Notes under the pieces: model-generated
The model's input: only the letters and a program-made list of their open reading frames with translations
Databases searched by the model: none
What the model was told of the DNA's origin: nothing
Assembly: GCA_903888485.1 (NCBI GenBank)
Contig: CAISTS010000045.1
Span: forward strand, 109,037 to 173,036
DNA: 64,000 bases
Direction: 5' to 3'
From: an uncultured bacterium
Lineage (GTDB): Bacteria > Pseudomonadota > Alphaproteobacteria > Rhodospirillales > Rhodospirillaceae
Shown here: one piece after another, positions 62,884 to 64,000 of the stretch
How positions within the stretch are numbered: position 1 is the stretch's first letter
How the letters are laid out: every line of letters starts with the position of its first letter
Position numbers and translations under genes: made by a program

Positions 62884-63946
62884 CTTTGATCCCCTTTTCA
62901 ATGGACTGACGGATACGCAAGATGAGTTCGTCATACATGCGCACGGCCGCATCGTCGGCGAAGCCGACGTAGCAGCGGGTCGTCGTTGTCAGACTCTTAT
63001 GGGACAGCACCCTGCGCACGACTTCGAAGGCGCCAGGGTGTTCGTCGAGGTAAAGCTTTGCCGCGAAGTGCCGGGCGAGGTGGGGGTAGAAGTAAAGACC
63101 GGTCTCGTCGCGGATGGTCTTGGTTATTTGTCGACCGAGTTGTTCGTATGATTTATGAGCGCCGGGAATGTCCCCAGGGAACAGCCACTCGTTCGGGTTC
63201 GGGCCGAACAGGGGCAGCAGTTTCTGGAGGTAGAATTCCAGGAGCGCCGCACTCTCAGGAGGGAGGGCGTGGTGGATGTAGTTGCTGTTCTTTACCGTGT
63301 CGGACGGCAAACGGACGAAGACGGTCTTGCCGCGCCGGATGATGGTGTCGCCGAAGCGCAGCTCAGTCAGATTCTTGCGGCGGATCGGCCGCATCAGCAA
63401 GAGCTCAAGCGCAATGGCGGCCTGCATCTTCCTGGCATCTGCCTTGCTGAACGTCGACTTGCGCCGCAGGCGGTCATACATCCGGAAAGGTAGGGCGAGG
63501 ATCGCCTCGATGTTGACCTTGTCGGCGAACTGCCGCAACGCCTCGCGGGGCCGCTCACGCAGGCCCGTGTAAGGCACCGCCAACCGCTTGCGAAAGGTCT
63601 TGAGAGTGTTCGCGACACCTTCGGGCGCCCGGCCGCCAGGCCCGGCGATCAGGTACAGCACGTGGGCGATGCCGTGGATGGTAGAACTCATTTCGCCGCC
63701 GTTGCGGTCCAGAAGGTTCTGCAACAACGCCTTGGCATTTTCGAGCGTGACGAGAACGCTAAGGGAGGTGATGGCGTCGAGCGGAACGCCGCTCCTCACC
63801 AGGGCCGCATGGGCATAGCGGATGGACCGGCGATAGGTCTCGACCGACGCCGGCCGCAACGTGGAGGCGGCGGTGACAAAGTCTTCCACTGGAGCGGCGG
63901 CGATTTGCGGCTGCGGCGGAGTAAAATCCAGCCAGTGGTAAGGCAT
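62870..63946 (-). CDS. Tyrosine recombinase / phage integrase family (first of two)
   Basis: 358 residues. Catalytic Arg I in MRPIRRKNLTELRFGD, Lys-bearing strand around VRLPSDTVKNSNYI, His-x-x-Arg-His in YPHLARHFAAKLY, the late His in VLSHKSLTTTT, Tyr in TRCYVGF: all six residues of an active enzyme seem present. The N-terminal 100 residues form the DNA-binding core. ATG with GAGG 8 nt upstream, near the right edge of the window; further genes may lie upstream. It starts the three-recombinase run and overlaps the next by 14 bp. Confidence 0.85.
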   Translation of the reverse strand: MPYHWLDFTPPQPQIAAAPVEDFVTAASTLRPASVETYRRSIRYAHAALVRSGVPLDAITSLSVLVTLENAKALLQNLLDRNGGEMSSTIHGIAHVLYLIAGPGGRAPEGVANTLKTFRKRLAVPYTGLRERPREALRQFADKVNIEAILALPFRMYDRLRRKSTFSKADARKMQAAIALELLLMRPIRRKNLTELRFGDTIIRRGKTVFVRLPSDTVKNSNYIHHALPPESAALLEFYLQKLLPLFGPNPNEWLFPGDIPGAHKSYEQLGRQITKTIRDETGLYFYPHLARHFAAKLYLDEHPGAFEVVRRVLSHKSLTTTTRCYVGFADDAAVRMYDELILRIRQSIEKGIKDAKK

Positions 63947-64000
63947 TCCTTTGTCCTCGGGACGAAGGGAAGCCGAAGGGATGTATGTCGTGGAGGTTTA

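Larger units (their letters stand above)
60196..64000. mobile_element. Left end of an integrated element at tRNA-Met (truncated by the window)
   Basis: Starts at the tRNA 3' end and contains only three recombinase genes, all minus strand, before the window ends. The attachment site is inferred from the tRNA overlap and could be within 60152-60206. The right end, cargo and far repeat are not visible. Confidence 0.65.

Overview
This window looks like an alphaproteobacterial chromosome of high GC content. The support is an NDUFA12-family complex I subunit next to a DUF2155 gene, aat, accC, accB and aroQ, the order rne - amidase - mrcA - prfB, a B12-dependent ribonucleotide reductase as the RNR, and an RNase E with a large insert in its S1 region. 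Genus cannot be read from the sequence; a free-living, flagellated, B12-using member of the Rhodospirillales/Micropepsales kind is a reasonable guess.

Layout. 0-6.9 kb: a B12 and branched-chain acyl-CoA block with fused isobutyryl-CoA mutase (icmF), a divergent AraC-type regulator, a BtuF-like binding protein and a 3-hydroxyisobutyryl-CoA hydrolase. 6.9-14.3 kb: parE, a YciA thioesterase, a REP-associated transposase sitting between GTACCTGGTAC palindromes, a small methyltransferase, a GNAT protein, an MFS carrier and a RidA protein. 14.4-21.7 kb: serA, a frameshifted AsmA-family gene, a CD-NTase-like gene 6 bp behind nrdJ, and a structured nrdJ upstream region with DnaA-box-like sites. 21.7-27 kb: YciI, NDUFA12, two single-domain MCE proteins, DUF2155, aat, accC, accB, aroQ. 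27-35 kb: thiS-thiG, an orphan flgE with a textbook sigma-54 promoter, a DUF2786-like protein, a DsbA/M48 envelope pair, a degenerate gamma-glutamyltranspeptidase lipoprotein, an aminotransferase and DUF3309. 35-44 kb: rne, amidase, mrcA and prfB with its programmed +1 frameshift. 44-54.8 kb: a frameshifted GT61 gene, DUF455, bcp, glnE, a large AsmA/DUF3971 protein, tyrS. 54.8-60 kb: anmK, a hydrolase, then Rrf2 regulator - cysteine desulfurase - ferredoxin - mnmA, a sulfur-relay cluster for Fe-S and tRNA thiolation.

The right end is different. At 60.12 kb lies a tRNA-Met(CAT). Directly behind it, on the other strand, are three translationally coupled recombinase genes: two tyrosine recombinases followed by a large serine recombinase. 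The last codons of the serine recombinase are written in the antisense of the tRNA 3' half, and the tRNA is bracketed by a perfect 12-bp inverted repeat. This is best read as the left end of an integrated element that runs off the window. The mixed tyrosine/tyrosine/serine operon is the strongest candidate for something undescribed.

Caveats: two genes (AsmA-like at 15.7 kb, GT61 at 44.1 kb) are each broken by one extra base in a homopolymer, which could be real decay or assembly error. All family calls rest on reading motifs by eye; no database search was possible.
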